64,000 nt of DNA from Ectobacillus antri (lineage in GTDB: Bacteria; Bacillota; Bacilli; Bacillales; Bacillaceae_G), in NCBI RefSeq assembly GCF_003852715.1, contig NZ_RIAV01000016.1:1-64000 (forward strand), written 5' to 3'. Shown in pieces: positions 26,146 to 35,073 of the stretch. The notes beneath the pieces were generated by a model that worked only from the letters and a program-made list of their open reading frames with translations, searched no databases and was not told the DNA's origin. Made by a program: the position numbers and the translations under genes. The first letter of the stretch is position 1; the number at the start of each line of letters is the position of its first letter.

Positions 26146-26973
26146 TTACTTTTTCCAATGCGCTGGCACTTTAACCGTAGCTGGTAGCTTTGTGGATGCA
26201 TCCCCTTTTGCCGCGTTCACCTGCGCCTGTGTCAGAAAAATACTTCCTCGCAGGTCGGCACCGCGCAAGTCAGCATCTCTAAAATCTGCGCCGATTACAT
26301 CGGTTTGTCGCAAATCCGCGCCGCGCAGATCAGCTGCGATTAACAGCGCCCCTCGTAAGCTAACTCCTCTTAAGTTCGCACCTTGTAACTTTGCACCAAG
26401 AAAATCTCTTCGTTTCGCAAGCTTCGCATTTGTAGGCTTAGGACGCACCATCTCACTCACCTTTAGCAGCAATTCATTAACATATGCGCGATGCCTTGGC
26501 ACATCAATTCCCAAGATTTCTGCAGGCGCTTTTTTTGTCAGCTGCTCCGTACGTTCAAACGCAATTTGCAATTCCTCATGAATAGATTGTGCTACTTGTG
26601 CTTCTAACGCTTCCTTTATATACCAAAGCATCTCATGAAGCTGCTGCACAATAGGAAAGACTTGAAACATTTCGTTCGCAAGCTCGGGATGCTTCACCCA
26701 GTCTTTTCCTTCATAAATATTTTGTGATACGTTTTGACCAGCACCAAAACATTCATACGCTACACAGCCTCGAAACCCCTTGCTTCGTAACTCGTCATGA
26801 ATACCACATAAAAAATCGGACTGCAAATTCCGGCACGGTGTACCACTATCTTTGTTAAAAGCGAAATCGGCTGATTTTGCGTAGGGCAAAGCCACGCAGC
26901 ACAAGCCAAAGCAGTTCATACAATCCGAGCGCAATTTTTGTTCTATACTTCGTTGATTAGACAATACAAACAC
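26146..26973 (-). CDS. pentapeptide-repeat protein with Cys-rich N-terminus
   Basis: This 275-residue protein has a cysteine-rich N-terminal part (DCMNCFGLCC, SGTPCRNLQSDFLCG, GCVAYECFG) and a helical middle. Its C-terminal run of about eleven pentapeptides (LQGANLRGVSLRGALLIAAD, LRGADLRQTDVIGADF) would form a right-handed beta-helix. The cysteines could bind metal. Pentapeptide proteins can mimic DNA (Qnr/MfpA), but this domain order differs; function unknown. Confidence 0.85.
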   Translation of the reverse strand: MFVLSNQRSIEQKLRSDCMNCFGLCCVALPYAKSADFAFNKDSGTPCRNLQSDFLCGIHDELRSKGFRGCVAYECFGAGQNVSQNIYEGKDWVKHPELANEMFQVFPIVQQLHEMLWYIKEALEAQVAQSIHEELQIAFERTEQLTKKAPAEILGIDVPRHRAYVNELLLKVSEMVRPKPTNAKLAKRRDFLGAKLQGANLRGVSLRGALLIAADLRGADLRQTDVIGADFRDADLRGADLRGSIFLTQAQVNAAKGDASTKLPATVKVPAHWKK

Positions 26974-27101
26974 TTCTTTCTATCAGATTCTTCAGAATGG
27001 TTTTTCCTTACCAAAGTCGTTTCCGCACACATCCTCACCATTTTCTTTGGTGGAATTTCTATTATTCTGGGTTCCATTCTCTCATTACCTTGGTAATCCA
27101 T
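26974..27101 (-). pseudogene. GyrI-like effector-binding protein, N-terminal fragment
   Basis: The minus-strand frame reads MDYQGNERMEPRIIEIPPKK then MVRMCAETTLV. This is the usual start of GyrI-like/AraC effector-binding proteins. It then loses similarity (RKNHSEESDRKK) and ends in the pentapeptide gene. Only the first ~30 residues remain. Confidence 0.5.
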
Positions 27102-27163
27102 GTCTAACATGCATGTCAATAACATATTGATAAAAAGATATCATGCATAAGGAGGCAACTATC

Positions 27164-27557
27164 GTGCTTCAACGTCCGCAATCGAACGAATACAATCCAT
27201 ATTTCGCAGGATACCTCGCAGTGGAGCCTAAAGGAGGCGCTCGGACATATCGCGGATACGGAGCGCGTGATGAGCTACCGTCTTCTTGTCGTGGCCCGTG
27301 GCGACCAAATGCCGCTGCCGTCATTCGATGAGGACGCCTATATGGAAACCACCGGCTCGAGTTGCATCATGTGCTTGCGGAGCTATCGGCGGTCCGTCAA
27401 TGCACCTGTTTCTTACTGACGTGCCTGCCCGATCACGCATGGAAGCGAACCGGCACGGTTTTGGAGTATCCAACTACCGTACGCGCAATCGCATATATCA
27501 TCGCCGGTCATGCGCTCCATCATCAAAACATCATACAAGAAAGATATATACTGAAAT
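27164..27557 (+). pseudogene. DinB-family protein, internally deleted and frameshifted
   Basis: A GTG at 27164 behind AAGGAGG opens LQRPQSNEYNPYFAGYL. The next stretch, in another frame, is WSLKEALGHIADTERVMSY and then RLLVVARGDQMPLPSFDED. A third frame ends with VRAIAYIIAGHALHHQNIIQ. These match the start, middle and end of a DinB/YfiT-type metal-dependent protein. About 45 codons are missing after FAGYL, and at least two frameshifts are present. Confidence 0.75.
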
Positions 27558-27567
27558 AGTACCACGG

Positions 27568-27601
27568 ACAAAGAGGGAAGAAAACACCGTCTTCCCTCAC
27601 T
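27568..27601 (+). terminator. terminator-like hairpin after the DinB remnant
   Basis: The stem GAGGGAAGA...TCTTCCCTC spans about 27572-27598, between the DinB remnant and the convergent serine hydrolase gene. Confidence 0.55.
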
Positions 27602-27696
27602 TCAATATCTCAGATAGGCTCAGACCAGCTCACACAAGAATCCATATCAGAATAATGGCCTCCTGCGGTCCAATTTTAGGCCCCTTCAGGACTTCC

Positions 27697-28941
27697 TCAC
27701 TTTTCATACCTCGTTGTACTGCCGTCTGGTCCTGTCACAGTAACCGCCCGCACGTGTCTCATCTCCAGCTCGAACACATACGTATCATGCACGAAATCGC
27801 TTTTGCACACAACCCTTTCTTCAGTGGCTTCAACAGGGAACAAACGGAATTTGTAAGGAACACCGTACATTTTTGGAATGATCGCGTACAACGTGTCATC
27901 AAAGCCGATGGACAGCGCCCCATACTCTCCTGTCAAATGCAGCATCGGCAGCTCGAGCGCGCGGAACGCCCGTAGCGGCCGCACCTCTTCCCCAAGCACA
28001 ATTTTTTTCAAATCCCTGCCGATGCTGATTACGGGTGTAATGTTAATGTTGCTTAACACGATTACAGTCAACTCGTTTTCCAAATCCAGCAGAAAATAAT
28101 TTACGAATCCGTTAATGTCACCAAAATGACTCGCTTGCCGCCCCTCGATGAACCAACCAAGCCCATAACCATGAGAGGCCTTGAACATTTCCTCCTGCAG
28201 TTCTTTACATAGCAGCTTGTTCGTTTGCAATGCCTTACTCCAAATATATAAATCTTCTATTGTGGAATATACACCATAGGCACCAAGCGGAAAGCTCATG
28301 TCGATGAATTCCGTGTGGATGACATCGCCCCATACCGTATGACCGGTCGCCAATGATGGTACAATCTGTCGCCCATTATCCACACCCGTGTTTTTCAGGC
28401 CTAATACATCGAAAATCTCTCTCCGCAAATAAGCTTCGTATGACATACCCGACACCCTTTCAATAATGGCTGTCAAAAGGAGGTAGCCGGAATTACTGTA
28501 GCTCATGCGGGTACCCGGATCAAACTCCAGTGGCATATGCCAAAACGAACTAAGCACCGCCTCCAAGGTCGTCCGCAATCGCATACTTTGCTCCCAATAT
28601 GCCGGAAACGATGTAAAATTTGGGATGCCGGATGTGTTTTGGAGCAAATGCCGAATTGTGACAGGCTCATGTGGAAAATCTGGCAATACTGTCTCGACAG
28701 CACAATCGATATCAAGCCTTCCCATTTCATGCAGCTGCAAAACTGCCATCGCTGTGAACGCTTTTGTCAAAGACCCGATGCGAAATTTGCTTTTCGTTGT
28801 ATGCGCTACTTCATATTGAAAGGAAGACATGCCATAGCTCTCTTTTAGCAATACATCTTCTTTATGTGCGACAAGCACAGCACCATTAAAATAATTGCTC
28901 GTGGCAAGCATATCCATATAGGCTTGTACCTTTTTCTTCAT
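27697..28941 (-). CDS. serine hydrolase of the beta-lactamase/DD-peptidase family
   Basis: The 414-residue class C beta-lactamase-like protein has Ser57-Leu-Thr-Lys60 (SxxK) and Tyr148-Ser-Asn150 (YxN). There is no clear signal peptide, so it is probably cytosolic or an esterase. A C-terminal domain of about 100 residues follows the catalytic part. An AAGGAGG site selects the ATG at 28941. The gene lies 27 bases downstream of a TetR gene and is probably controlled by it. Confidence 0.85.
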   Translation of the reverse strand: MKKKVQAYMDMLATSNYFNGAVLVAHKEDVLLKESYGMSSFQYEVAHTTKSKFRIGSLTKAFTAMAVLQLHEMGRLDIDCAVETVLPDFPHEPVTIRHLLQNTSGIPNFTSFPAYWEQSMRLRTTLEAVLSSFWHMPLEFDPGTRMSYSNSGYLLLTAIIERVSGMSYEAYLRREIFDVLGLKNTGVDNGRQIVPSLATGHTVWGDVIHTEFIDMSFPLGAYGVYSTIEDLYIWSKALQTNKLLCKELQEEMFKASHGYGLGWFIEGRQASHFGDINGFVNYFLLDLENELTVIVLSNINITPVISIGRDLKKIVLGEEVRPLRAFRALELPMLHLTGEYGALSIGFDDTLYAIIPKMYGVPYKFRLFPVEATEERVVCKSDFVHDTYVFELEMRHVRAVTVTGPDGSTTRYEK

Positions 28942-28967
28942 ATACTCCTCCTTATCAAGCAGTGTGT

Positions 28968-29582
28968 TCACTTTTTTCCTACATACAAGAGCACCATCTG
29001 TTCTGCTTGTATAAAATGACGGCGATACTCATATTCGTCACCAATAACTGAGTAATGCAGCGATAAACCATCAATTATGCCCCAAAACATGCTGGCGATT
29101 ACAGTCGCATCAACATGCGCCTCGAATTCACCGCTTGCTTTTCCCTCTTCAATGATCTCTTTCAAAAAATCACGATATTGATACTTATAGCGCGACACCA
29201 TAATGTCGCGGAGATTCTCATGACGAGCAGAATGAATCCAGAATTCCATATGCACCCGAATTAACCCTTGCCACTGCAGACCCACTTTCGCCTCTCGATA
29301 CATGCGAAACAGCTCTTTTATTTTTCCGGTCGCACCTTCAATCGTCGCAAAACGCTCACGAAGCGCAGTAAACGTTCGACTTGTTCTTTCTTCCATTAAT
29401 GCAATATATAATTCTTCCTTGCTGTTGAAATAGTTGTAAATAAACCCTTTGCTCGTTTTAGAATACGCGGCAATATCATCAATTGTGGTAGCATAATATC
29501 CTTTTTCCGAAAAGCATTGCAATGCACTTTCTAGCAGCAACTCTCTCTTTCTTTCCTTATATTCCTCAGAAACCTTTGGCAT
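28968..29582 (-). CDS. TetR/AcrR-family regulator
   Basis: The 204-residue repressor has an N-terminal helix-turn-helix (ESALQCFSEKGYYATTIDDI, SKGFIYNYFNSKEELY). A ligand-binding C-terminal domain follows, resembling YcdC/TetR_C_6 types (MFWGIIDGLSLHYSVIGDEY). An AGAGGA site favours the ATG at 29582. It precedes and probably regulates the serine hydrolase gene. Confidence 0.88.
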   Translation of the reverse strand: MPKVSEEYKERKRELLLESALQCFSEKGYYATTIDDIAAYSKTSKGFIYNYFNSKEELYIALMEERTSRTFTALRERFATIEGATGKIKELFRMYREAKVGLQWQGLIRVHMEFWIHSARHENLRDIMVSRYKYQYRDFLKEIIEEGKASGEFEAHVDATVIASMFWGIIDGLSLHYSVIGDEYEYRRHFIQAEQMVLLYVGKK

Positions 29583-29684
29583 ACGACACATCCTCTTATA
29601 TTCATTTCAATCTTATTTTTAGCATCATGGCGGCCTTGGAGCCCTTTTTTCTTCTAAAACCTGACCGTAGCCCATCTCTCTCTT

Positions 29685-29832
29685 TTATTTAGGCTGTTTT
29701 CGCAAACTTTATTGCTATTTAACAAGTAGTGAGGAGTGGTTGATTTCTACTCCAGTTTGCTCGCTTCAATCAACCTAAAGCAAAGAAACCTATCTAAAAA
29801 CAACAATCTTTTAGAAAAGAGCCTTTATTGAA
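29685..29832. mobile_element. MITE-like element, copy 2
   Basis: The 136-bp element at 29691-29826 has the same ends as copy 1 (AGGCTGTTTTCGCAAA and TTTTAGAAAAGAGCCT). Its interior is nearly identical, apart from about 14 extra bases (AGTTTGCTCGCTTC region) absent from copy 1. The flanks TTATTT and TTATTG look like a degraded duplication. It lies in the gap between the TetR gene and the alpha/beta hydrolase gene. Confidence 0.75.
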
Positions 29833-30014
29833 AACACTTTTTTCTTGTAAGCTTCGTTATTGCTTTCTGTTACGGGATGCGGGCAATCAGGGAGTTTTCT
29901 TATATAATAAACTGATTATTTAGTTTACCAAGATGATAGCATACAAACAAGTACCTCATGCGATATAATTAAAAATATTATTTTTATTCAGATTTATAGA
30001 AATTTGAGGTGAAT

Positions 30015-30590
30015 ATGATGCGCATAGAAGAAGGTCACTTACCAGGGCAACACCACTCTACTATCCCGTACACATTTTTCCGTCAAGACAGTCGCCATAA
30101 ACTTTGCATTGTATTTCCTGGACTAGGCTATACGGCACAAAGGCCGCTGCTTCATTACCCGACTGGTTTATGTATAGAAAACGGTCATGATGTACTTCTA
30201 GTAAACCATACATACAAAGATAACGCTGCTTTTCGAGAGCTGGATGAAGCAAGTAGGAATGCTTGGTTACAAGCGGATGGGGAAGCTATCCTCTCCTTGC
30301 TGGGAGAAACATATACCCATATCACCATGATCAGCAAATCTATCGGCTCTATTCCCATGGCGCACCTTGCCCTGCATCACTTGCCGGAAGCAACGCGCAT
30401 TTGGCTGACGCCGCTGCTTCCCCAAGACAATGTCCAGCAGGCGATTACATCCAAGCAATCCTTCGCCGTCATCAGTAAGGAAGACCCTTTTTTTCGCGAA
30501 GATATTTGGAAAGCAAGGGCAAATGCCAAGTTCTTTATGAAACATAAAAAAGCAGGACTCAAAGTCCTGCTTTTTTACCAAACATCGTAG
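30015..30590 (+). CDS. alpha/beta hydrolase family protein, probably C-terminally shortened
   Basis: The 191-residue protein has an alpha/beta-hydrolase core (LCIVFPGLGYTAQRP, ITMISKSIGSIPMA with the nucleophile Ser in SKSIGS). The last codons (KKAGLKVLLFYQTS) are read through a terminator hairpin at about 30548-30578, where the catalytic His region should be. The end also overlaps the convergent hydrolase gene by 16 bases. I infer loss of the last 20-30 residues, so activity is doubtful. Start at 30015 after GAGGTG. Confidence 0.7.
   Translation: MMRIEEGHLPGQHHSTIPYTFFRQDSRHKLCIVFPGLGYTAQRPLLHYPTGLCIENGHDVLLVNHTYKDNAAFRELDEASRNAWLQADGEAILSLLGETYTHITMISKSIGSIPMAHLALHHLPEATRIWLTPLLPQDNVQQAITSKQSFAVISKEDPFFREDIWKARANAKFFMKHKKAGLKVLLFYQTS
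30546..30580. terminator. bidirectional terminator inside two convergent gene ends
   Basis: AAAAAAGCAGGACT-CAA-AGTCCTGCTTTTTT is a near-perfect inverted repeat with A and T runs. It serves the convergent alpha/beta hydrolase and GH114-like genes. Confidence 0.85.
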
Positions 30591-31408
30591 CCGCGATTCG
30601 TGTGAAAATGAATAAATCCATTTTGCTTCGCAAACAACGCACTTTTTCCCTTCTCCGTAAACGAAACAGTTAATACTTCTAATCCATATTGCTTACGAAG
30701 AAGCTGAAGATCACGGATACGGTCAAGTGACCAACCATCACGAGATACCTTCTTATAGTGAAAATCCTCCCACATAATGGCGTCTACATAAGGTGCCGTT
30801 GTGGTTTTGAGTGTACCAAAGCCCCAGTTTTGAATCATAGACAAATGCGGATATTTTGCTTGAATGTCTTGCAGGAACGTTTTCAGACCTTGCTGCTGCT
30901 CTAGCAAAACATCACCTTTATGCTCATTGTCAATATCGCCTACCGTATCAAGAAAAATGCCGTCAAATCCCTTTTGGGCAATATGATTTTGAATCTCTTC
31001 CATCAAAACGCCGCGGTAATGCACGGAAGTAATATCCATTAAATAAGAATCCCACTCTGGATAATATATCTTTTGATCGTTACGATAAAAGAAATCCTCC
31101 GGGGCAAAGCGCTTCATTAGCTCTTGATTCCAGTTTGCAGCTTCCATCGTACTAATGTAGCCATAAACCTTTGTCCCCTTTGCTTTGATTTGCTTCACCT
31201 GTGCAGCTGTATAATGATACGGTTCAATAATAACAAAATCATAATTAGTCATCTCCGAAAGAATACGCTTATTCGGTGCATTATAATAAATTTTATAAGA
31301 CTTGGCATCCTTAAGCATATTTGACGAACTCGCCATACCCTTGCCTACGCTTGGCCAAAACGCAGCCAAAACCACCACCACACACAAAAAAAACTTTACC
31401 ACCTTCAC
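30575..31408 (-). CDS. secreted GH114/TM1410-like glycoside hydrolase (PelA hydrolase-like)
   Basis: This 277-residue secreted protein has a signal peptide (residues 1-26). Its TIM-barrel fold is related to endo-alpha-1,4-polygalactosaminidases, with YDFVIIEPYHY, VYGYISTMEA and FLDTVGD (152-158, likely catalytic Asp154). The same fold forms the hydrolase domain of PelA in Gram-negative bacteria. Here it is a stand-alone gene downstream of pelG, separated by about 800 bases of repeats. I infer that it trims or releases Pel-type GalNAc/GalN polymer. It could alternatively act on another galactosamine polymer. Confidence 0.75.
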   Translation of the reverse strand: MKVVKFFLCVVVVLAAFWPSVGKGMASSSNMLKDAKSYKIYYNAPNKRILSEMTNYDFVIIEPYHYTAAQVKQIKAKGTKVYGYISTMEAANWNQELMKRFAPEDFFYRNDQKIYYPEWDSYLMDITSVHYRGVLMEEIQNHIAQKGFDGIFLDTVGDIDNEHKGDVLLEQQQGLKTFLQDIQAKYPHLSMIQNWGFGTLKTTTAPYVDAIMWEDFHYKKVSRDGWSLDRIRDLQLLRKQYGLEVLTVSFTEKGKSALFAKQNGFIHFHTNRGYDVW

Positions 31409-31468
31409 TATAAATCCCTCCTAAATTAGGGGGATGGGAGGTTTCGCAGACTGGCGATCGGTATACCT

Positions 31469-31897
31469 GAAAAGCGGAGCTGACCGTTTTGGCACAGAAT
31501 CTAAGGTTCTCGGTCCTAAAAGGCGCTTTTTGCCTTTTTGTGACCGTGGTTCTTAGATGGCAGTGCCTGGTCAGCGCAGCTAGATCCCATGAAAAGCGGA
31601 GCCGGCTCGTTTAGCTCTATAGGGCAGAGGTTCCTGGCACACAAAGGCGCTTTTTTGCCTTTTTGTGCTAGGGTTCTCTGACCGGAAGAGCTAGTCGGCG
31701 CAGCTAGATCCCATGAAAAGCGGAGCCGGCTCGTTTAACTCTATAGGGCAGAGGTTCCTGGCACACAAAGGCGCTTTTTTGCCTTTTTGTGCTAGGGTTC
31801 TCTGACCGGAAGAGCTAGTCGGCGCAGCTAGATCCTGAAAAGCGGAGCTGACCGTTTTGGCACAGAATCTAAGGTTCTCGGTCCAGAGGAGCTAGGC
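31469..31897. repeat. array of 122-124 bp repeats
   Basis: Units start with GAAAAGCGGAG at 31469, 31591, 31715 and 31837, with periods of 122, 124 and 122 bases. The last unit is incomplete. Each unit holds an inverted repeat around AAAGGCGCTTTTTTGCCTTTT and a conserved AGCTAG-TCGGCGCAGCTAG segment. A related single unit lies in opposite orientation at 62371-62510 inside the trp leader. There is no convincing reading frame. The remaining gap, 31900-32227, is AT-rich with one stem (AGCGATAA...TTATCGCT, about 32117-32147). Confidence 0.85.
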
Positions 31898-32227
31898 GAG
31901 ACTGACCCTTATTACACTATCTTCAAGTATCGACGACCCATGTCTTTGCGTCCTTGCTTTTCAACAAGTTTGCCCATCACCATATTTTCATATTAAGTTT
32001 AATTTATAATGATAATTAAAACAATAATGAAAAAATAAATCAGAACACGAAAACAACCTTGTATTTTCGCATTCTTTTTCTTATATCATGTAACTTAAAC
32101 TCGTATATACTATGTAGCGATAAAACACAGAGTGCGTCTTATCGCTTTATAATTGTACAAATATCGAGATGCACTTTACTCTAATGACCTCTTACCGGCA
32201 GAACAAAAGCGTACAATATGTTTTCTA

Positions 32228-33658
32228 TTACAATCTCTCTAACATACTTCCTACTCGTTGAAAGAAATTGAACCTCTGTTTTGTTTGATTTCTCATGAAC
32301 GCATAAAACTCAATCTCTTTTACATAAGCGAAAAGACGCATGGCTGAATAAGCAAATGCTAGAATAGAGCCGATTGCAAAGCTTAAACCGTAACCGTCTA
32401 CACCAAGTGGCAGCAACAAAAGCGTAAGAATGCCGTTTGCTGTAAAAAAGAGAATACTGGTGTACATAGCCCCCCTGCGATCTTCAAAATATAAAAGCAG
32501 TAGACTTATTACAAACACAATTGCATTAGCCAAAGCTCCAACAATCGTAATACATAGCATGCCTAAAAACGGTTGTCTAAAACCAAATTCAGCGGCAAAG
32601 TATAAAATAGTAGCCAAAATAAGTAAGGAAAAAAGACCTTGATTGCGTAAAAGACGCTCCATTTCCTGTCGCAGTACGATTAACATCGTGTCTTTTGCTT
32701 TTTGTATTTGTGCTAGCGATCCCCCTTCATTAATATAGCCGTAAAAGGTACGATATCGCTGGTAAAATCTTGTTTCAATTGATAAAACAAATAACATCAT
32801 TGTAGGAATAATAGACAAATACGACCAAAAAATAGCTGTATCATAGAGTGTATGAAAACGAAACGACCCTTCAATGTAAGAAGATCCTTCCCCAAACCAT
32901 ATAATCCAGTTGCACACCCAAACGCCAATATTATATAAGAAACCCGTCCAAAATAAAGAAGGATAACGATCAAAATACACAAAATAGGCAAATTGATTCT
33001 CTGTCGTACGTTTCGGAAAACTAATCAAAAATGAAAAATATAAACTAAACAGTGTAATAATCATACCTGATGTAAAGGCCGCAAAAAGAGAAAGCACAGT
33101 TGCTTGCACAGAATATTCACCAATTTCAGCAACATATACAACAATCGCTACTGCTCCAACACTCACTATCCCACCAATCATAAAGCTATAGGCGATGGAC
33201 TGATAATACTTCGCTGCAGTTAAAAACATAAACAGAATCCAAATTAGGTTCATTACAGCAAATAAAATCAGCAAGACTAACTTATATACGAACGGCAAAG
33301 GTGAAATACATACAAATATCACCCAAAGTACGACCGCGGCTCCCACCGCTGTTTTTGATGCTCCAAGAAAGGTGGCATACACTTCATTGATACGCTTCTC
33401 ATAAAATAAATCTGCAATATATCGAGTTACAATCAAGTTTTGTGCTCCAAAAATAATCTGAGAAAAAATAAAGCAATACGAAATAGAGGCTAAAAATAAC
33501 TCACGTACCGCTATACTCAATCCAGCGCTCTGAATCAACCATTGTACAATAACGAGCACTGCAACAACTACAATCCATGGTCCAGCCGTAACAAGGCTTG
33601 CGAAACCATATGCCCGAATGCGTGCTGAAAAGTAATCTTCTTTAAATAATTCCTGCAT
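32228..33658 (-). CDS. pelG: PelG, membrane transporter of the Pel polysaccharide
   Basis: The 476-residue protein has about 12 membrane segments and belongs to the PelG/MATE-like flippase family. It is thought to carry the Pel polymer across the membrane together with PelF. The N-terminus (FSARIRAYGFASLVTAGPWI) is characteristic of PelG. It begins one base after pelF ends and is the last gene of the cluster. It is co-transcribed with pelDEAF. Confidence 0.9.
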   Translation of the reverse strand: MQELFKEDYFSARIRAYGFASLVTAGPWIVVVAVLVIVQWLIQSAGLSIAVRELFLASISYCFIFSQIIFGAQNLIVTRYIADLFYEKRINEVYATFLGASKTAVGAAVVLWVIFVCISPLPFVYKLVLLILFAVMNLIWILFMFLTAAKYYQSIAYSFMIGGIVSVGAVAIVVYVAEIGEYSVQATVLSLFAAFTSGMIITLFSLYFSFLISFPKRTTENQFAYFVYFDRYPSLFWTGFLYNIGVWVCNWIIWFGEGSSYIEGSFRFHTLYDTAIFWSYLSIIPTMMLFVLSIETRFYQRYRTFYGYINEGGSLAQIQKAKDTMLIVLRQEMERLLRNQGLFSLLILATILYFAAEFGFRQPFLGMLCITIVGALANAIVFVISLLLLYFEDRRGAMYTSILFFTANGILTLLLLPLGVDGYGLSFAIGSILAFAYSAMRLFAYVKEIEFYAFMRNQTKQRFNFFQRVGSMLERL

Positions 33659-33659
33659 T

Positions 33660-35072
33660 TTAAATCCGATGCCTGCGATAACGTTTCACCTCCATCTCAT
33701 ATATTGTTGTATACTCTTTTATCACATCACGCCATTGATACTTTGCTTCCACACGGCGTCTTCCATTTTCGCCAAAGCGCCTTGCTTCATCACGGTTATG
33801 GTACACCCACAAGGATTTATCAGCTAGAACTTTTGGATTTACAGGAGGCACGATAAAACCAGCCTGTCCAAAACCATCTTCCGCTAACAGTAACTCAAAA
33901 CACGAACCAACGTCTGTAGCTATAAATGGGATTCCCGCACCCAGGCCTTCTAAAATCGCCAACGGCTGCCCCTCTGAAATACTAGTAAGCCAAAGCAAAT
34001 CCAAAGTAGGCAAATGCTTCTTAACGTGTGTTTGTCCTGTAAATATCACATAATCCTGTAGCATAAGACGATCTTTTAACTCTAAGCATTCTTGTGCATA
34101 GTCCCAATCCTCATCCATAGGTCCCATAATACGCAACTCAAAATCAATTCCTTCATCAGCTAACATTCGTGCTGCGTACAGCATTGTTTTAATATCCTTA
34201 ATAGGAACTAGCCGAACAATTGCACCAATTCGAAGCTTATTTGTAACACCCTCACATTTAATATGCTTCAGACCATCATAGTCAATGCCATTTGGAATAA
34301 TACGCAATTTGTCATCTGGTGCACCTAGTTCCTTTTGATACTCACTGTTACGACCAAACAATGTGATGATTTGGTCAGCACTGTGATAGGCTTGTTTAGA
34401 AAGATGATAAAAATATTGAATCCAGCGTTCTTTGTATACATTTGGAATCCAAGTTGCTCGCAAAATTTCTTCTTCTCGTTCACGTGTATAAATACCGTGC
34501 TCGGTTAAGATAAACGGAATATTTTGTTGCTCTTTTATATACGCCCCTACTACACCTGCGTATCCCGTAGAAACAGCATGGACCAAATCTACCTCAGGAA
34601 AATCCTGCTGTAGCAGACTAACGATACTTTCACACATAGAACGATACATCCAAAAATAATCAATAAACGAACTCGATTGCGCTTCTTCCTGATACGTACG
34701 CTGTACAATATTCCAAAACGGTCTACTCTGCAGAAATGTTGAAACACTTCCTAGACGCCTGTAATCGGCTAAAATACGCAAAGCTTCTTCATCGGTTTGC
34801 TTAAAAGAAAGCCAATTTGATACACTGTTCATTTCTTGAGTGGAAAGCTGACTTTCACTCTGCAACTCGGACACTTTACCCAATTGATATACTCTTACAT
34901 TTTGAACGTTTTCTAGTAAGCTGTACTTATACTCTGCTTTAAAATCCTTTGGCATAATAGAGATAATCTCAAATTGAATATCTGGTTTACTAGAAATCAA
35001 CATATGAATCCAACTCGCGACACCTCCGCGAATAAAAGGGTAACTCCCTTCTGCTACAATTGCCACTCTCAT
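33660..35072 (-). CDS. pelF: PelF, GT4 glycosyltransferase
   Basis: The 470-residue cytosolic GT-B glycosyltransferase starts MRVAIVAEGSYPFIRGGVAS, the PelF signature, and has the family-4 motif EGLGAGIPFIATDVGSCFEL. PelF polymerises UDP-GalNAc-type donors in Pel synthesis and works with PelG, PelD and PelE. It is flanked with one-base gaps by pelA and pelG. Confidence 0.92.
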   Translation of the reverse strand: MRVAIVAEGSYPFIRGGVASWIHMLISSKPDIQFEIISIMPKDFKAEYKYSLLENVQNVRVYQLGKVSELQSESQLSTQEMNSVSNWLSFKQTDEEALRILADYRRLGSVSTFLQSRPFWNIVQRTYQEEAQSSSFIDYFWMYRSMCESIVSLLQQDFPEVDLVHAVSTGYAGVVGAYIKEQQNIPFILTEHGIYTREREEEILRATWIPNVYKERWIQYFYHLSKQAYHSADQIITLFGRNSEYQKELGAPDDKLRIIPNGIDYDGLKHIKCEGVTNKLRIGAIVRLVPIKDIKTMLYAARMLADEGIDFELRIMGPMDEDWDYAQECLELKDRLMLQDYVIFTGQTHVKKHLPTLDLLWLTSISEGQPLAILEGLGAGIPFIATDVGSCFELLLAEDGFGQAGFIVPPVNPKVLADKSLWVYHNRDEARRFGENGRRRVEAKYQWRDVIKEYTTIYEMEVKRYRRHRI

Positions 35073-35073
35073 T

